Notes: generated by a model from the letters alone, not told the origin. Shown: positions 52,861 to 63,571, counted from the first letter of the stretch. The stretch: DNA of 64,000 nt from Rhizobium sp. NRK18 (GCF_024385575.1 NZ_JANFMV010000001.1:3749681-3813680), one strand, 5' to 3'. Numbers and translations are program-made.

Positions 52861-53913
52861 ATGAACGGCACATTGCCGAGCGCGGAAGACATCCGCAAAG
52901 CAAGACTGGACAATCCGAAACTCCGGGAGCGCGATCTCGCGGCACGGCTTGGCATATCCGAAGCCGACTATGTCGCCGCCTGGACCGGCTATGGCGTGCG
53001 CCGGATTTCGACGGACTTCGAAGCGCTGTTTCCCGGCCTGGAGGCCTTGGGCGAGGTCATGGCACTGACCCGCAATGAATTCGCGGTTCACGAGAAGATC
53101 GGTGTCTTCGATCGCTACATTCACGGCCGCAACACCGCCATGATGCTCGGCGAACAGATCGACATGCGGATGTTTGCCAGACATTGGGTGCATGGCTTCG
53201 CCGTCGAGTTCGATACCGGCGAAACGATAAAGCGCAGCTTCCAGTTCTTCGACGCCAGCGGCGAGGCGGTCCACAAGGTGCATCTGCGTCCGGCCAGCGA
53301 TGTGAGCGCCTGGCAGGCGCTCGCCGACAGGCTGGCGCTCCCCGACCAGACCATCCCGGTCGCCGCCACCGCCTATCCGCGCACCAGCCCCGTCAACGAC
53401 AATGCCGTTCCGCACGAAACACTTCGCCAGCGCTGGGAAGGCATGACCGATACCCATCAGTTCGTCGGCATCCTGAAAGACCTCGAACTGTCGCGCCTGA
53501 AGGCTATCGAGAGCATCGGCGAGGATTTCGCCTGGCAGCTGGCACCGGACGCGGTGCATGCGATGATGCTCGCCGCCGTCGACGACGGGCTGCCGATCAT
53601 GTGCTTCGTCGGCAATCGCGGCTGCATCCAGATCCATTCCGGACCGCTCCACAACGTCGCGACGATGGGACCCTGGGTCAACGTGATGGACCCGACCTTC
53701 CACCTGCATCTGCGCGCCGACAAGATCGCCCAGACCTGGGCCGTGCGCAAACCGGTGGACAAGGGTCATGTCTCCTCCATCGAGGCTTACGACACCGAAG
53801 GCGAACTGATCATCCAGTTCTTCGGAAAGCGCATCGAGGGTCAGGACGAGCGGTCCAACTGGCGGGCTATCGTCGAATCTCTGCCGCGCCTTTCCGACAC
53901 TCGGGCGGCATGA
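52861..53913 (+). CDS. hmuS: HmuS, cytoplasmic hemin-handling/degrading factor
   Basis: A 350-residue cytoplasmic protein of the HemS/ChuX-like family with two tandem repeats of the fold (about residues 20-175 and 185-345). HemS proteins receive heme from the importer and either chaperone it or break it open to release iron. A conserved His is in GVRRISTDFEALFP-adjacent sequence and others in the second repeat (IQIHSGPLHNV). GAGG lies before the ATG. It follows hmuP by 12 bp and precedes hmuT by 7 bp. Confidence 0.92.
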   Translation: MNGTLPSAEDIRKARLDNPKLRERDLAARLGISEADYVAAWTGYGVRRISTDFEALFPGLEALGEVMALTRNEFAVHEKIGVFDRYIHGRNTAMMLGEQIDMRMFARHWVHGFAVEFDTGETIKRSFQFFDASGEAVHKVHLRPASDVSAWQALADRLALPDQTIPVAATAYPRTSPVNDNAVPHETLRQRWEGMTDTHQFVGILKDLELSRLKAIESIGEDFAWQLAPDAVHAMMLAAVDDGLPIMCFVGNRGCIQIHSGPLHNVATMGPWVNVMDPTFHLHLRADKIAQTWAVRKPVDKGHVSSIEAYDTEGELIIQFFGKRIEGQDERSNWRAIVESLPRLSDTRAA

Positions 53914-53920
53914 GACGGCG

Positions 53921-54808
53921 ATGATTACGATTTCCAGACGCGCATTTGTCGCGACTGCCCTTGCCGGTTCCGCCGCGCTGGCATGGCCCCGCCTTGCCGG
54001 CGCGGCATCTGCCACGACACCATCCCGCATCGTCTCGATCGGCGGCTCGCTGACCGAGATCGTCTTTGCGCTCGGCGCCGGCGACCGGCTTGTGGCGCGC
54101 GACACGACCTCCACCTATCCGCCGGAAGCGACCAGGCTTCCGGACACCGGCTATATCCGCGCGCTGTCACCGGAAGGCGTGCTCTCGGTCAATCCCGATC
54201 TCATCCTCGTCCTCGAGGGTGCCGGACCGCCGGAAGCCCTCTCCGTGCTGGAGCAGGCCGGCATCCCGCTGACAACGGTGCCGGACGGCTACGACCGCCA
54301 GGCCATCATCGGCAAGGTGCACGCCGTCGGCGAGGCAATCGGCGAGCAGGAGAAAGCGGCAGCGCTGGCCTCCCGGCTCGACGCCGACCTTGGCGCCGCC
54401 GAGGCTGCAGCCGACGCGGTCACAGAGCGCAGGAAGGTTCTCTTCGTCCTTTCGCTGCAGAACGGCCGGGTGATGGCGGCGGGTGCGAATTCGCATGCGA
54501 ACTCGATCATCACAATGGCCGGCGGTGAAAACGCGATGGCCGGCATTTCCGGCTACAAGCCGGTGAGCGACGAGGCCATCCTCGCCGCCGCGCCAGACCT
54601 GATCCTGATGATGACCGGAGCCGGCGATCACGCGGCCGGCGACGCGGACGTACTGGCCCAACCGGCAATCGCTCAAACGCCGGCCGGCAAGGCCGGGCGC
54701 ATCATCCGCATGGACGGGATGTATCTGCTCGGCTTCGGCCCACGGACACCCGATGCCATCCGCGATCTGCATAGCGCCCTATACAAACCGGCGTCACATA
54801 CGGAATGA
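53921..54808 (+). CDS. hmuT: HmuT, periplasmic hemin-binding protein
   Basis: A 295-residue receptor of the TroA/BtuF-like class, with two lobes joined by a long helix. The N-terminus contains a twin-arginine-like signal (TISRRAFVATALAGS) cut near AGAAS. Family motifs include RIVSIGGSLTEIVFALGAGDRLVARD and the heme-contacting region STYPPEA. It passes heme to HmuU. Its stop overlaps the hmuU start as ATGA. Confidence 0.93.
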   Translation: MITISRRAFVATALAGSAALAWPRLAGAASATTPSRIVSIGGSLTEIVFALGAGDRLVARDTTSTYPPEATRLPDTGYIRALSPEGVLSVNPDLILVLEGAGPPEALSVLEQAGIPLTTVPDGYDRQAIIGKVHAVGEAIGEQEKAAALASRLDADLGAAEAAADAVTERRKVLFVLSLQNGRVMAAGANSHANSIITMAGGENAMAGISGYKPVSDEAILAAAPDLILMMTGAGDHAAGDADVLAQPAIAQTPAGKAGRIIRMDGMYLLGFGPRTPDAIRDLHSALYKPASHTE

Positions 54809-55908
54809 CGGCCATGCTTCAAGAGGTCGAGCGGCACGCCCTCCGGCGGCGGACTGGATTTTGGCCGTCCGACCGTGCCGCGCGCGCCCGAATTGCCATA
54901 CCGGCACTCTGCATTGCGCTGGTGCTCGCCTGCGGCGTCTCGCTTACGGCCGGGGCATCCGACACATCGGCCCTTCACGCCATCCTGGCGCTTGCCGGCC
55001 TGTCCGATTCCAGCATATCCGCCAGCGACCGGATCATCCTCGGCGCCATCCGCCTGCCGCGGATCGCACTCGGCGCACTGGTCGGCGCGGCGCTGGCCGT
55101 CTCCGGCGCGTTGATGCAGGGGCTTTTCCGCAATCCGCTGGCCGACCCGGGGCTTGCCGGCGTGTCTGCCGGCGCGGCCCTAGGGGCGGCCGGCATGATC
55201 GTGCTCGGCGGCACGCTGCTTGCCCCTCTCACCGCCCTCTTCGGCTTCTCGGCCCTGCCGGTCGCGGCCTTCGGCGGCGGCCTTGCCACCACGACGATCC
55301 TCTACCTGACTGCAACGCGCCGGGGGCGGACATCGGTCGCAACCATGCTGCTTGCCGGCATCGCGCTCGGTGCCTTTTCCGGAGCGGCGACCGGCATCCT
55401 CGTCTACATCGCCGACGACAAGCAATTGCGCGATCTGACCTTCTGGGGGCTCGGTTCGCTGGCGGGCTCCACCTGGAGCAAGGCCTTGACGGTCGGCCCC
55501 CTGATCCTCGCTTGCCTCGCTGCCGCGCCCTTCCTCGGAAAGAAGCTCAATGCGCTTGCCCTCGGCGAGGCGGCCGCCGGCCATATGGGCGTGCCGGTTC
55601 AGCGCCTGAAGAGCGCCAGCATCCTGCTGGTCTCCGCCATGACAGGCGCGGCAGTCGCCGTCAGCGGCGGCATCGGCTTCGTCGGCATCGTCGTGCCGCA
55701 CATCATCCGCCTCTCGGTCGGTCCGGACCACCGCACCCTGCTGCCGGCGTCCGCCTTGCTCGGAGCCTCGCTGCTCGTGCTTGCCGACGCCTTCGCCCGG
55801 ACCATTGTCGCACCGGCGGAATTGCCGATCGGCATCGTTACGGCGACGGTCGGCGCACCCGTCTTCCTCTGGCTGCTGCTCAAGAGCCGCGCGGTGGTCG
55901 ACCTGTGA
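54805..55908 (+). CDS. hmuU: HmuU, hemin ABC transporter permease
   Basis: A 367-residue inner-membrane permease of the FecCD/BtuC family with about ten helices. Recognisable segments are RLPRIALGALVGAALAVSGALMQGLFRNPLADPGLAGVSAGAALGA-type sequence near the N-terminus and GGIGFVGIVVPHIIRLSVGPDHR near the C-terminus, both family signatures. It overlaps hmuT by 4 bp and hmuV by 4 bp. Confidence 0.94.
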   Translation: MTAMLQEVERHALRRRTGFWPSDRAARARIAIPALCIALVLACGVSLTAGASDTSALHAILALAGLSDSSISASDRIILGAIRLPRIALGALVGAALAVSGALMQGLFRNPLADPGLAGVSAGAALGAAGMIVLGGTLLAPLTALFGFSALPVAAFGGGLATTTILYLTATRRGRTSVATMLLAGIALGAFSGAATGILVYIADDKQLRDLTFWGLGSLAGSTWSKALTVGPLILACLAAAPFLGKKLNALALGEAAAGHMGVPVQRLKSASILLVSAMTGAAVAVSGGIGFVGIVVPHIIRLSVGPDHRTLLPASALLGASLLVLADAFARTIVAPAELPIGIVTATVGAPVFLWLLLKSRAVVDL

Positions 55909-56711
55909 GCGCTTCATCCGATATGCGATACGAAGCCCGGGCGATCTCGGTGAGGCTAGGCGGGCGACCAATCCTCACCGAGCTGAATTTCAGCGCGTCC
56001 GCCGGTCAGATCACCGTGATCGCCGGACCGAACGGTTCCGGCAAGACGACGCTCATCAAGGCGCTTTCCGGCGAGCTGGCGGTGGCCGGCGACGTGACCA
56101 TCAATGGCCGGGCGCTGCGGGCGCTGAAGCCATGGCAGTGTGCCGCCTTGCGGGCCGTACTGCCGCAGGAAATCCATCTCGCCTTTCCGTTTACCGTAGA
56201 CGAGGTTGTTTCGCTCGGCATTGCCGCCGGCGTTCACGGCGGCTCGGCGGTGGACAACCGGCGGCGCATATCGCAGGCGCTTGCCGCCGTCGATCTTGCC
56301 GGCTTTTCCGGCCGGCTCTACCAGGAACTTTCCGGTGGCGAGCGCCAGCGCGTGCAGCTGGCCCGCGTGCTCTGCCAGATCTGGGAACCGGTTGCGCATG
56401 GCGAACCGCGATGGCTCCTGATGGATGAACCGGTCGCCAGCCTCGACATCCGCCACCAGATCGGCCTCATGGAAATCGCCCGCTCCTACGCCCGGCGCGG
56501 CGGCGGCGTCATCGCCGTCATGCACGACCTCAATCTCAGCGCCATGTTCGCCGATCGCATCCAGCTGATGAAGGGCGGGCGGGTCGCGGCGCTCGGCACC
56601 CCTGCCGAAGTGTTCGATGCCAGGACACTGCAAACGGTGTTCGATTGTGCAATCGTGCCCGGCATTGCCCCCGAAAGCGGCAATTTCATCTTGCCGCAAA
56701 GCGTCGCGTGA
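55905..56711 (+). CDS. hmuV: HmuV, hemin ABC transporter ATPase
   Basis: A 268-residue ATPase that powers heme import. Walker A is GPNGSGKTT, the signature is LSGGERQRVQLARVL and Walker B is WLLMDEPVASLD. I chose the GTG start at 55905, which overlaps the hmuU stop as GTGA; the ATG at 55923 is an alternative. The frame stays open far upstream through hmuT and hmuU, but that part has no family similarity. It is the last gene of the hmu operon. Confidence 0.93.
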   Translation: MSASSDMRYEARAISVRLGGRPILTELNFSASAGQITVIAGPNGSGKTTLIKALSGELAVAGDVTINGRALRALKPWQCAALRAVLPQEIHLAFPFTVDEVVSLGIAAGVHGGSAVDNRRRISQALAAVDLAGFSGRLYQELSGGERQRVQLARVLCQIWEPVAHGEPRWLLMDEPVASLDIRHQIGLMEIARSYARRGGGVIAVMHDLNLSAMFADRIQLMKGGRVAALGTPAEVFDARTLQTVFDCAIVPGIAPESGNFILPQSVA

Positions 56712-56941
56712 TCTGCTTTTGCCGAGATGTCGGGGCAAGCCGCCCCTGGCATGGCGATTGCTTGTTTTATGGTTTGGTCATCACCGGCCGACCGGCCGGA
56801 CCGAGGGTGTGAGGCCCGCATACCGCAATTTCTGGGGAGTTGCGTCAACGGCAAGCCTCGGGTCACCTTGTGGAAACATGATGATCGCTAACCATCCGGC
56901 CTGTGGGGACAGGCCTGGCGGACATCGACGGGGCGAGGAAT

Positions 56942-57709
56942 TTGGGCAGACATTCCAGGATGGCGCTTGGCGCCTGCATGCTTTTCGTATTCGGGCTTGG
57001 AACGGTTCAGGCCGCGGACAATCATTACAAGCTTCTGAAGCTTGACGGCCATGTCGTCAAATGGGGCGATCCCACTCTCGGTTCGCCCGCGCATGTGACC
57101 TACGCCTTCGTGACGGCGGCGTTTCATGATCCCGAAGCGCGAAACTGCAGCGACATCGTTCCGCTGAAGGGCGTCGAGAAGACCTCGGGCCTCGGCGGAG
57201 ACGAACTTCGCCGCCAGGCGGCCGCGGCCGCTGCTCTCTGGTCCAGCGTGGCCGGCATCACCTTCGAGGAAGTCACCGATCCGGCGAAGGCGAATATCCT
57301 GATCGGCGAACAGGGAAAGCCGCGTGGTTACGCCTTTGCCAATGTCGAATATCGCAAGCCGATGCTGGCCAGAGACGGAAAGCAATCGGACGACCGCGCG
57401 CTGAACATTCCGGACAGTCGGACCGATCTGCGTCAGGCGCCCGGTGCCCAGACCGTGGCGACGATTTCCCGTTCGATGATCTGCCTCAACCCGGAGCGGA
57501 CCTGGAAAAGCGGCTTCGGTGGAAACGCGTCAGCCTATGACATCCGCTACACGTTCACGCATGAACTGGGGCACGCGATCGGCCTCGACCATTACTATCA
57601 CGCCGGCTTCCTGATGTACTACAAGTACACGGAAACGTTTCGCGCACCCCAGCAGGGCGACATTGACGGCGCCCGCGCCCTCTACGGACCGCCGATCGCG
57701 ACCCGGTAA
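56942..57709 (+). CDS. secreted matrixin-like zinc metalloprotease
   Basis: A protein of about 255 residues with a signal peptide (cut after TVQAAD region) and a C-terminal matrixin-type (M10) zinc protease domain. The zinc site is HELGHAIGLDH with a following Met (FLMYYKYTE) as Met-turn. Conserved AAAALWSSVAGITFEEV and ANILIG elements precede it. I chose the TTG at 56942 because it gives a basic N-region before the hydrophobic core and has GAGG upstream; ATG 56960 is possible. No pro-domain with a cysteine switch is evident. It stands alone between hmuV and pncB. Confidence 0.82.
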   Translation: MGRHSRMALGACMLFVFGLGTVQAADNHYKLLKLDGHVVKWGDPTLGSPAHVTYAFVTAAFHDPEARNCSDIVPLKGVEKTSGLGGDELRRQAAAAAALWSSVAGITFEEVTDPAKANILIGEQGKPRGYAFANVEYRKPMLARDGKQSDDRALNIPDSRTDLRQAPGAQTVATISRSMICLNPERTWKSGFGGNASAYDIRYTFTHELGHAIGLDHYYHAGFLMYYKYTETFRAPQQGDIDGARALYGPPIATR

Positions 57710-57727
57710 CTTCCGGGCGCTCGACGT

Positions 57728-59029
57728 TCAGACCAGCACTTCCTGGTCGACCCGGTCCTCGCTGCCGAAGAACTGCAGGTATCGCTTGACGGCTTCCGGC
57801 TCGCCGGTCGCCTTCTGCGGATTGTCGGAAAGCTTGACCGCCGGACGGCCATTGGCGTCGGACACCTTGCAGACGATGGAAATCGGCTTCAGTCCTTCGA
57901 TCGGGTCGGGCGCGCAGCCGGCGAAATCATTGGTGAGGTTCGTGCCCCAGCCGAAGCTCATGCGCACCCTGCCCTCGAAGTGGCGATAGGTGTCGATGAT
58001 CGCATCCACGTCGAGACCGTCGGAGAAGATCAGCAGCTTTTCCTTGGGGTCGCGGCCCATCTTCTTCCACCAGGCGACGATCTTTTCACCACCCTCGATC
58101 GGCGGGGCGCTGTCCGGACGGAAACCGGTCCAGTCGGCCACCCATTCCGGCGCATTCTTGAGAAAGGCCGCCGTTCCGAAGGCGTCGGGCAGGACGATCA
58201 GCAGGTTGCCGCCGTAAAGCGTGTTCCAGTCCTTCAGCACCTTGTACGGCGCGTCGGCGAGTTGCTGGTCGGTTTCAGCGAGGGCTGCGGCGACCATCGG
58301 CAGTTCGTGCGCATTGGTGCCGACGGCTTCGAGATCGGAATCCATGGCGAGCAGCACGTTGGAGGTGCCGGTGAAGGCCGGACCTATGCCTTCCTTCAAC
58401 GCTTCCACGCACCACCGCTGCCAGAGGAATGAATGGCGCCGGCGGGTGCCGAAATCGGAAATCCTCAGGCCCGGCAGCGCCTTCAGCCGGTCGACCTTGT
58501 CCCACATCTTCGCCTTGGCGCGGGCATAGAGCACGTCCAGCGTAAAGGGACCGAGCGAGCGCATCGCGGCGCGCGACCGAAGCTCGTTGATGATAGCCAG
58601 CGCCGGGATTTCCCAAAGCGTCGTTTCCATCCAAGGGCCGTGGAAGTCGAGCTGGTACTGGCCGTCACGGCGCGTCAACTCGTATTCCGGCAGCTGGAAT
58701 TTCGACAGCCATGCCAAGAATTCCGGTTCGAAGATCTGCGAGCGGCCGTAGAAGGTGTTACCGGCCAGCCAGATCAGCTCCTTCTTCGACAGCCGCAACG
58801 TGCGGGCGTGATCGAGCTGCTCGCGCAGTTCCATTTCGTCGATCTCGTCGGCAAGGCGGACGGACGTCGTCCGGTTGATCAGCGAAAACGTCGCATGGAC
58901 GTCCGGATAAAGCTTCCAGATCATCTGCAGCATCAGGAGCTTGTAGAAGTCCGTGTCGATCAGGCTGCGGATGATCGGGTCGAGCTTCCAGGCGTGGTTG
59001 TACACACGCCGGGCGATATCTGTCTTCAT
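57728..59029 (-). CDS. pncB: nicotinate phosphoribosyltransferase
   Basis: A 433-residue enzyme of NAD salvage that joins nicotinate to PRPP, with ATP use through a phosphohistidine. The conserved region [15 protein letters not shown] carries that His, and the N-terminus [21 protein letters not shown] is typical. The length matches the family. Of two adjacent ATGs, 59029 has better spacing from GGGAG. It is a single gene converging on the metalloprotease gene, 18 bp apart. Confidence 0.95.
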   Translation of the reverse strand: MKTDIARRVYNHAWKLDPIIRSLIDTDFYKLLMLQMIWKLYPDVHATFSLINRTTSVRLADEIDEMELREQLDHARTLRLSKKELIWLAGNTFYGRSQIFEPEFLAWLSKFQLPEYELTRRDGQYQLDFHGPWMETTLWEIPALAIINELRSRAAMRSLGPFTLDVLYARAKAKMWDKVDRLKALPGLRISDFGTRRRHSFLWQRWCVEALKEGIGPAFTGTSNVLLAMDSDLEAVGTNAHELPMVAAALAETDQQLADAPYKVLKDWNTLYGGNLLIVLPDAFGTAAFLKNAPEWVADWTGFRPDSAPPIEGGEKIVAWWKKMGRDPKEKLLIFSDGLDVDAIIDTYRHFEGRVRMSFGWGTNLTNDFAGCAPDPIEGLKPISIVCKVSDANGRPAVKLSDNPQKATGEPEAVKRYLQFFGSEDRVDQEVLV

Positions 59030-59171
59030 CATGTGCTCCCCCGGACTCCAACCACACGTCTGCACAGAAATGCAAAGTGCCGAAGCAACCGGGCTTCGGC
59101 ACCAGCGACGTTATCGTGAAATATGGGACGAAAGTCCAGTGGCGTGACCGAAGGTTGCACCTTCATTGGCC

Positions 59172-59438
59172 CTAATTGGACGGAGCAGTTGTACCGCTAT
59201 CCACCGGCGCAGTCTGGCTGACGCCCGCAGGAGACGGATTGCTCGGCTCGCCCGTGCGACCCCACCACTCAAGCGGCAGCCAGAGTGCGAAGGCTATAGC
59301 CAGTGCGGCAAGCAGAACGTAGAGGACCGGGCGTCCCAGACGGCCTTGCCGCGCCTCCTTCGGCTCAAGCGGCTTTTCGGTTTTCATGGCCTCGGCGCGC
59401 GGAGCAACCTTCGAGGCGAAGTCGGTCTGACTGTTCAT
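59172..59438 (-). CDS. small single-pass membrane protein of unknown function
   Basis: An 88-residue protein with a charged N-terminal half, one membrane helix (PVLYVLLAALAIAFALWLPL) and a Ser/Thr/Pro-rich tail. No family motif is recognised. It lies upstream of pncB in the same direction with 142 bp between them and is separate from the yej operon. Confidence 0.65.
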   Translation of the reverse strand: MNSQTDFASKVAPRAEAMKTEKPLEPKEARQGRLGRPVLYVLLAALAIAFALWLPLEWWGRTGEPSNPSPAGVSQTAPVDSGTTAPSN

Positions 59439-59552
59439 GTCGGCCTCCCTTGTCTGCCTGTTTCATCATGCCCTCCTCATGGGAAGGGTTCATGATCTCA
59501 ACGCTTGACAGGTGCAAGGGTTCCTTGCAGCCGAGGGAGCGGGCCTGCCCGG

Positions 59553-61181
59553 CTACTGGCTGACGGCAGCGGTATCGACCGCTTTCATGTCGAAAGCGGC
59601 GGCCATCAGCGCCCGGGTATAGGGGTCTTCGGGATCGGAGAAAATCTTCTCCGCGGGCCCTTTCTCGACAACCTTGCCGAGCCGCATGACGACGACATCA
59701 TTGGCAAGCGCCTTGACGACCTTCAGGTCGTGACTGATGAACAGATAGGCGAGATCGTGGCGCCTCTGCAGGTCGCGCAGGAGATCGACCACCTGAGCCT
59801 GGACGCTCATGTCGAGAGCCGAGGTCGGCTCGTCGAGCATGACGAAGCGCGGTTTGAGCACCATGGCGCGGGCAATCGCGATACGCTGACGCTGGCCGCC
59901 GGAGAATTCGTGCGGATAGCGCCAGCGGGTGGCCGGATCGAGGCCGACCTCTTCGAGCACGCCGGCAACGCGACGGTCGCGCTCGTCGGCGCTGAGCGTC
60001 CGCTCATGGATCTTCAGTCCTTCGGCGATGATCTCGCCCACCGACATACGGGGGCTGAGCGAGCCGTAGGGGTCCTGGAAGACCACCTGCATTTCCTGGC
60101 GCAGCGGCAGCATCTCCTTGAACGAATAGCCGGCTATGTCCCGGCCGACGAAGGCGATCCGGCCGCGCGAGGAAATGAGCCGGGTCAACGCCATGCCGAG
60201 CGTCGTCTTGCCGGAACCGGATTCACCGACGACGCCGAGCGTGTGGCCCGCCCTCAGCGTCACGTCGATGCCGTCCACAGCCTTCACATTGTCGACGACC
60301 TTGCGCAGGAAGCCCGCCTTGATCGGGAACCAGACCTTGACGTCTTCCGCTTCCATGACCACCGGCTTGGCATCGTTGCGTTCGGGCGGCTGGCCGCTCG
60401 GCTCGGACGACAGCAGGTGACGGGTGTAGGCGTGCTGGGGATTTCCGAAGATGTCGGCGACCGGACCGCTTTCGACGATCTTGCCCTTGGTCATGACGCA
60501 GACGCGATCGGCGAACTTGCGCACAATGCCGAGGTCGTGGGTAATGAACAGCATGGACATGCCATGCGTCGTCTTCAGGTCCTTCAGGAGTTCGAGGATC
60601 TGCGCCTGCACGGTGACGTCGAGTGCCGTCGTCGGTTCGTCGGCAATCAGCAGTTTGGGCCGGTTGGCAAGCGCCATGGCGATCATCACACGCTGGCGCT
60701 GGCCGCCGGATAGCTCGTGCGGATAGGCCTTCAGGCGCTTTTCCGGCTCGCGGATGCCGACCTGGTTCAACAGTTCCAGAATACGGTCGCGCGCCGGCTT
60801 GCCGACGATGCCGCCATGCAGCGCCAGGATCTCGCCGATCTGCTTCTCGATCGAATGCAGCGGATTGAGCGAGGTCATCGGCTCCTGGAAGATCATGGTG
60901 ATGTCGTCGCCGCGCACCTTGCGCAGCTCGGCCTCGCTCACCTTCAGGAGATCGCGGCCGGAAAACAGGATCTCCCCCGACGGATGGCTCGCCGCCGGAT
61001 AGGGCAGGAGCTGGAGGATCGAATTGGCGGAAACAGACTTGCCCGAACCGGATTCGCCGACCAGGGCCAGAACCTCGCCGGGGGCTATGTCGAAGGATAT
61101 GCGATCGACGGCAAGCGACGTCTCGCCACCCTGATGGAAGGCGACGGACAGATCGCGGACGGAGAGAAGGGGTTCGGTCAT
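59553..61181 (-). CDS. yejF: YejF-like peptide ABC transporter ATPase (two ABC domains)
   Basis: A 542-residue protein with two fused ATPase domains of the oligopeptide/microcin C importer class. The first has Walker [10 protein letters not shown], signature [15 protein letters not shown] and Walker [13 protein letters not shown]. The second has Walker [10 protein letters not shown], signature [15 protein letters not shown] and [12 protein letters not shown]. Start 61181 ([11 protein letters not shown]) overlaps the yejE stop as ATGA. The frame is open further upstream, but only as a shadow of yejE. Confidence 0.94.
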   Translation of the reverse strand: MTEPLLSVRDLSVAFHQGGETSLAVDRISFDIAPGEVLALVGESGSGKSVSANSILQLLPYPAASHPSGEILFSGRDLLKVSEAELRKVRGDDITMIFQEPMTSLNPLHSIEKQIGEILALHGGIVGKPARDRILELLNQVGIREPEKRLKAYPHELSGGQRQRVMIAMALANRPKLLIADEPTTALDVTVQAQILELLKDLKTTHGMSMLFITHDLGIVRKFADRVCVMTKGKIVESGPVADIFGNPQHAYTRHLLSSEPSGQPPERNDAKPVVMEAEDVKVWFPIKAGFLRKVVDNVKAVDGIDVTLRAGHTLGVVGESGSGKTTLGMALTRLISSRGRIAFVGRDIAGYSFKEMLPLRQEMQVVFQDPYGSLSPRMSVGEIIAEGLKIHERTLSADERDRRVAGVLEEVGLDPATRWRYPHEFSGGQRQRIAIARAMVLKPRFVMLDEPTSALDMSVQAQVVDLLRDLQRRHDLAYLFISHDLKVVKALANDVVVMRLGKVVEKGPAEKIFSDPEDPYTRALMAAAFDMKAVDTAAVSQ

Positions 61182-62320
61182 TTGAACGTCTTTCGCGGAT
61201 CGAAGGCGTCGCGGACCGCTTCGCCGATGAAGATCAGCAGCGAGAGCATGATCGACATGGTGAAGAAGGCCGTGAGGCCGAGCCACGGCGCCTGAAGATT
61301 GCGCTTGCCCTGGTCGATCAGTTCGCCGAGCGACGGCGAGCCGGGCGGCATGCCGAGACCGAGGAAGTCGAGCGAGGTCAGCGTCGTGATCGAGCCGGAC
61401 AGGATGAAGGGCAGGAAGGTCAGCGTCGCCACCATCGCATTCGGCAACAGGTGGCGGAACATGATCGTCCAGTTGCCGACGCCAAGCGCGCGCGCCGCCT
61501 TCACATATTCGAAATTGCGGGCTCTGAGGAACTCGGCGCGGACGATGCCGACGAAGCCGACCCAGGAGAACAGCAGCATGATGCCGAGCAGCACGAAGAA
61601 GCCCGGCGGCAGCACCGAGGAAATGATCAGCAGGATGTAGAGCACCGGCATCGACGACCAGATCTCGATGAAGCGCTGCATCAGGAGATCGAGCCAGCCG
61701 CCGAAATAGCCCTGCATGGCGCCGGCGCTGACCCCGACAAAGGCCGAGGCGATGGTGAGCGCAAGGCCGAAGAGGACAGCGACGCGGAAGCCGTAGATCA
61801 TGCGGGCGGTGACGTCGCGCGCCTGGTCGTCGGTGCCGAGCCAGTTCATGTTGCCGAGAACGCAATCCGGATCGTTGACGCCCTGCGGATAGCCCGAGCA
61901 GCGCTCCTCCTTGCTCATCAGCCAGAACGGCGCGGTCGGTGCCGAATGGGGAATGTTGGAGTTGGCGGTGTCGTAGGAATAGCGGATCGGCGGCCAGAGC
62001 ATCCAGCCGTTCGCATTGATCTCGTCGCGGATGAATTCGGAGCGGTAGTCCGTGTCGGCATAAAAGCCGCCGAATTTCTCTTCCGGATAATCGACCAGCA
62101 CCGGAAAGAGGATCTCGCCCTTGTAGGAGACGATCAGCGGCTTGTCGTTGGCGATGAACTCGGCGCCCATCGACAGGGTGAACAGGACGAGGAATATCCA
62201 GAAGGACCAGTAGCCGCGTCGGTTCGCCTTGAAATTGGCAAGCCGCCGCTGATTGGTCGGATTGAGGAACGGCCGCTTCGGAGGCTTTGCCGCGACAGTT
62301 TCGGTAACACCCGCTTCCAT
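61178..62320 (-). CDS. yejE: YejE-like peptide ABC transporter permease
   Basis: A 380-residue inner-membrane permease with a cytoplasmic N-terminus (RRLANFKANRRGYWSFWIF, typical of YejE), a large periplasmic loop after the first helix, and about five more helices. The ATPase-docking loop (ARALGVGNWTIMFRHLLPNA) is present. It overlaps yejB by one base and yejF by four. Confidence 0.93.
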   Translation of the reverse strand: MEAGVTETVAAKPPKRPFLNPTNQRRLANFKANRRGYWSFWIFLVLFTLSMGAEFIANDKPLIVSYKGEILFPVLVDYPEEKFGGFYADTDYRSEFIRDEINANGWMLWPPIRYSYDTANSNIPHSAPTAPFWLMSKEERCSGYPQGVNDPDCVLGNMNWLGTDDQARDVTARMIYGFRVAVLFGLALTIASAFVGVSAGAMQGYFGGWLDLLMQRFIEIWSSMPVLYILLIISSVLPPGFFVLLGIMLLFSWVGFVGIVRAEFLRARNFEYVKAARALGVGNWTIMFRHLLPNAMVATLTFLPFILSGSITTLTSLDFLGLGMPPGSPSLGELIDQGKRNLQAPWLGLTAFFTMSIMLSLLIFIGEAVRDAFDPRKTFK

Positions 62321-63417
62321 CAGACTTCCCTCCGCTCGAAGTCGATGCGCGGATCGACCCAGGTGTAGACGAGGTCGGAGATGAGACCGATGACCAGCCC
62401 CATCAGCGAGAAGATGTAGAGCGTACCGAAGACGATCGGATAGTCGCGGTTGACGATGGCGAGATAGCCCATGCGGCCGAGGCCATCGAGCGAGAAGATG
62501 TTTTCGATCAGCAGCGACCCGGTGAAGAAGGCCGAGATGAAGGCGCCAGGGAAGCCGGCAATGATGATCAGCATGGCATTGCGGAAGACGTGGCCGTAGA
62601 GCACCTGCCGGTCATTCAGCCCCTTGGCCTTGGCGGTGATGACATACTGCTTCTTGATCTCGTCGATGAAGGAATTCTTCGTCAGGAGCGTCGTCGTCGC
62701 GAAGGCGGCAAGCGACAGAGAAATGATCGGCAGCGTCAGGTGCCAGAAGTAGTCGATGATCTTTTCGTACCAGGTGAGCTGCCAGAAATTGTCGGAGACG
62801 AGGCCACGCAGCGGGAACCAGTCGAAGAAGGAACCGCCTGCGAAGACGACGATCAGCAGGATGCCGAACAGGAAGCTCGGCACGGCATAGCCGACGATGA
62901 TGACGCCCGAGGTCCAGACGTCGAAGGCCGATCCGTCCTTGATCGCCTTGCGGATGCCGAGCGGAATGGAGATGCCGTAGGAGAGGATCAGAATCCACAG
63001 CCCGAGCGACATGGAGACCGGCAGCTTGTCGATGATGAGATCGATGACCGAGGTGTTGCGGAAGAAGCTCTCGCCGAAGTCGAAGCGGATATAGTCCCAC
63101 ATCATGTCGAGAAAGCGGGTGAGCGGCGGCTTGTCGAAACCGAACTGCTTTTCCAGCTTCTTGATCAGGTCGGGATCGAGACCCTGCGCGCCGCGATATT
63201 TGGAGTTCGCCTCGGAGAACTGATCCTGCTGGGCCAGGAGATCGCCTCCCGAGCCGGACAACCGGTCTTCGGCGCTGCCGCCCTGCCCTGTCAGCTGCGA
63301 GATGACCTGCTCGACCGGTCCGCCGGGCGCGAACTGAACAATTGCGAAGGAGATCGCCATGATCCCGATCATCGTGGGGATCATGAGGAGAAGTCGGCGA
63401 AGGATATAGGCGCCCAT
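62320..63417 (-). CDS. yejB: YejB-like peptide ABC transporter permease
   Basis: A 365-residue inner-membrane permease of the DppB/OppB class. It begins [20 protein letters not shown] as usual for the class, has an inserted periplasmic segment rich in Gly/Gln/Ser (about 40-80) as in YejB, and ends with [22 protein letters not shown]. It lies 154 bp after yejA and is coupled to yejE. Confidence 0.93.
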   Translation of the reverse strand: MGAYILRRLLLMIPTMIGIMAISFAIVQFAPGGPVEQVISQLTGQGGSAEDRLSGSGGDLLAQQDQFSEANSKYRGAQGLDPDLIKKLEKQFGFDKPPLTRFLDMMWDYIRFDFGESFFRNTSVIDLIIDKLPVSMSLGLWILILSYGISIPLGIRKAIKDGSAFDVWTSGVIIVGYAVPSFLFGILLIVVFAGGSFFDWFPLRGLVSDNFWQLTWYEKIIDYFWHLTLPIISLSLAAFATTTLLTKNSFIDEIKKQYVITAKAKGLNDRQVLYGHVFRNAMLIIIAGFPGAFISAFFTGSLLIENIFSLDGLGRMGYLAIVNRDYPIVFGTLYIFSLMGLVIGLISDLVYTWVDPRIDFERREV

Positions 63418-63528
63418 CTGCGGCTATTTCCCCTTTCCGGTTCGCGCCTGGCGCATTGCCGCCGGCCGAATCCTGTCTGTTGATGCCATTCTGTCCGTCA
63501 ATCTCCCGCTCATGCCATCTGCGCTACC

Positions 63529-63570
63529 GTGCCAAGCTTGCGCCGCACCGACCATCTCGGCGGCAGGCAC
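63529..63570 (-). promoter_or_regulatory. imperfect intercistronic hairpin after yejA
   Basis: Two 5-bp helices (GTGCC/GGCAC and GCCGC/GCGGC) form a stem interrupted by an asymmetric internal loop, directly after the yejA stop codon. It is weaker than the hairpins after the other binding-protein genes. The rest of the 154-bp gap before yejB shows nothing clear. Confidence 0.3.
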
Positions 63571-63571
63571 G

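Noticed and set aside
54753..55904. Extension of hmuV upstream through hmuT and hmuU in another frame
   Set aside because: The extra 384 codons have no family similarity; a GTG overlapping the hmuU stop gives the normal HmuV length.
57702..57717. CCCGG-TAACTT-CCGGG between the metalloprotease and pncB genes as a terminator
   Set aside because: Only 5 bp of stem, overlaps the stop codon and lacks a T run.
61182..61865. Extension of yejF into yejE
   Set aside because: The frame is open, but [11 protein letters not shown] at 61181 is the normal ATPase N-terminus and overlaps the yejE stop as ATGA.
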